NCBI GenBank assembly: GCA_018715165.1
Contig: DVMC01000203.1
Span: forward strand, 1 to 6,624
Direction: 5' to 3'
Source: Limiplasma pullistercoris
GTDB lineage: Bacteria; Bacillota; Clostridia; Christensenellales; Aristaeellaceae
DNA length: 6,624 nt
In this document: in pieces, positions 6,396 through 6,624 of the stretch
How the letters are laid out: each line of letters begins with the position of its first letter
Position numbering within the stretch: the stretch's first letter is position 1
Notes under the pieces: model-generated
Database searches by the model: none
Seen by the model: only the letters and a program-made list of their open reading frames with translations
What the model was told of the DNA's origin: nothing
Program-made: the position numbers and the translations under genes

Positions 6396-6414
6396 GGAAA
6401 ATACGGGCTATAAT
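6386..6414 (+). promoter_or_regulatory. Promoter with perfect TATAAT driving the right-edge RNA region
   Basis: TTGTTT (6386-6391) and a perfect TATAAT (6409-6414) are 17 bp apart. Transcription would begin near 6421. No start codon with a ribosome site follows within about 200 nt, which points to a non-coding RNA or a very long leader. Confidence 0.6.
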
Positions 6415-6420
6415 GTGCAC

Positions 6421-6624
6421 GTTGCATCCGGGTCTGTGGTTGCAAGCCGATGCCAGACGCGGGCAAAGCGGTCCACGTAAGCCGGGCAAAGCCCCGGTGA
6501 GCATGGCGCGTTCTAGGTGTAAGACCGACCGCCGCCCAGGCGGCGAGAGAAGGCGAGTAGGGCGCTGAAGCGATGAGCAGACCTTCCCGTCGGCGAGTGT
6601 GGGGGCAAAGACCAGGTCAGCCGG
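6421..6624 (+). ncRNA. Candidate structured non-coding RNA, cut by the window edge
   Basis: Downstream of a good promoter lie about 200 nt of GC-rich sequence with no credible reading frame and many complementary segments. GGTCTG (6431-6436) can pair with CAGACC (6578-6583), enclosing most of the region. CCGGGC-AAA-GCCCCGG (6483-6496) is a local hairpin with one bulged C, and CGCCGC-CCAG-GCGGCG (about 6530-6545) is a perfect one. GAAGG (6549-6553) can pair with CCTTC (6582-6586), in competition with the long-range stem. The octamer GGGCAAAG occurs three times (6461, 6484, 6603) and GGCGAG three times (6542, 6552, 6592). The signature boxes of RNase P RNA, tmRNA, large SRP RNA, T-box, cobalamin and other common riboswitches were looked for and not found. 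A plausible but unproven identity is a HEARO/omega-RNA-type guide RNA of an IscB-like element, whose protein gene would lie to the right of the window. A novel leader is equally possible. Confidence 0.4.

Noticed and set aside
6350..6568. A 72-codon plus-strand frame and opposing minus-strand frames near the right edge
   Set aside because: They cross a terminator-like hairpin and a promoter, lack ribosome sites, and encode Arg- and Pro-rich peptides expected from structured GC-rich DNA.
6601..6624. ACCAGGTCAG resembles the 5' side of the domain IV loop of SRP RNA
   Set aside because: The universally conserved CAGG of that loop reads CAGC here, and the conserved Alu-domain segments of the large bacterial SRP RNA are absent upstream. 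The match is probably chance, although the window ends before it can be fully tested.
6421..6624. RNase P RNA, tmRNA, T-box or cobalamin riboswitch
   Set aside because: The diagnostic boxes (GAGGAAAGTCC for RNase P, the tRNA-like 5' end for tmRNA, GGTGGTACCGCG for T-box, GCCACTG for cobalamin) are not present on either strand.
1..6624. CRISPR array, tRNA or rRNA gene, transposase or integrase
   Set aside because: No regularly spaced repeats, cloverleaf sequences, rRNA segments or transposase motifs were found on either strand.

Overview
The window looks like chromosome from a moderately GC-rich Bacillota, probably a gut-type Clostridia. This is inferred from strong AGGAGG-type Shine-Dalgarno sites on every long gene, sigma-A-like promoters, the roughly 570-residue Firmicute-type phosphoglucomutase, a DUF368 protein and a Na/Pi transporter fused to a PhoU domain. 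No taxonomic marker gene is present, so the assignment stays at that level.

Layout from left to right. (1) Positions 1-534, minus strand: the N-terminal 178 codons of a secreted protein of unknown function whose 3' end lies off the left edge. It looks visibly AT-richer than the rest. (2) Positions 535-862: a spacer with no convincing gene, containing one 36-codon minus-strand frame that may be a decayed gene end. (3) Positions 907-1758, plus strand: a DUF368/PopT-type undecaprenyl-phosphate translocase behind an extended -10 promoter. (4) Positions 1759-2016: a non-coding spacer between convergent genes, packed with hairpins and a pair of 26/27-nt direct repeats. It carries the likely terminators of both neighbours. 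(5) Positions 2017-3735, minus strand: alpha-phosphoglucomutase, with a clear promoter at 3788-3816. (6) Positions 3890-4561, plus strand, divergent from the mutase: a MacB/LolD-type ABC ATPase with no permease beside it. (7) Positions 4569-6206, minus strand: a Na/Pi cotransporter-PhoU fusion that meets the ABC gene tail to tail across only 7 nt. Its promoter is at 6284-6313. (8) Positions 6207-6624: the transporter leader, an orphan hairpin plus T-tract, then a plus-strand promoter with a perfect TATAAT. The promoter leads into about 200 nt of GC-rich, non-coding, repeat-rich sequence that runs off the right edge and looks like a structured RNA.

The genes are ordinary housekeeping and envelope functions, each apparently a single transcription unit: lipid-carrier recycling for cell-wall synthesis, glucose-1-phosphate supply for surface polymers, phosphate uptake or homeostasis, and an export-type ATPase. 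The parts most worth following up are the candidate RNA or mobile-element boundary at the right edge and the hairpin/repeat cluster at 1759-2016. I found no CRISPR array, tRNA or rRNA gene, transposase, or complete new multi-gene system inside the window.
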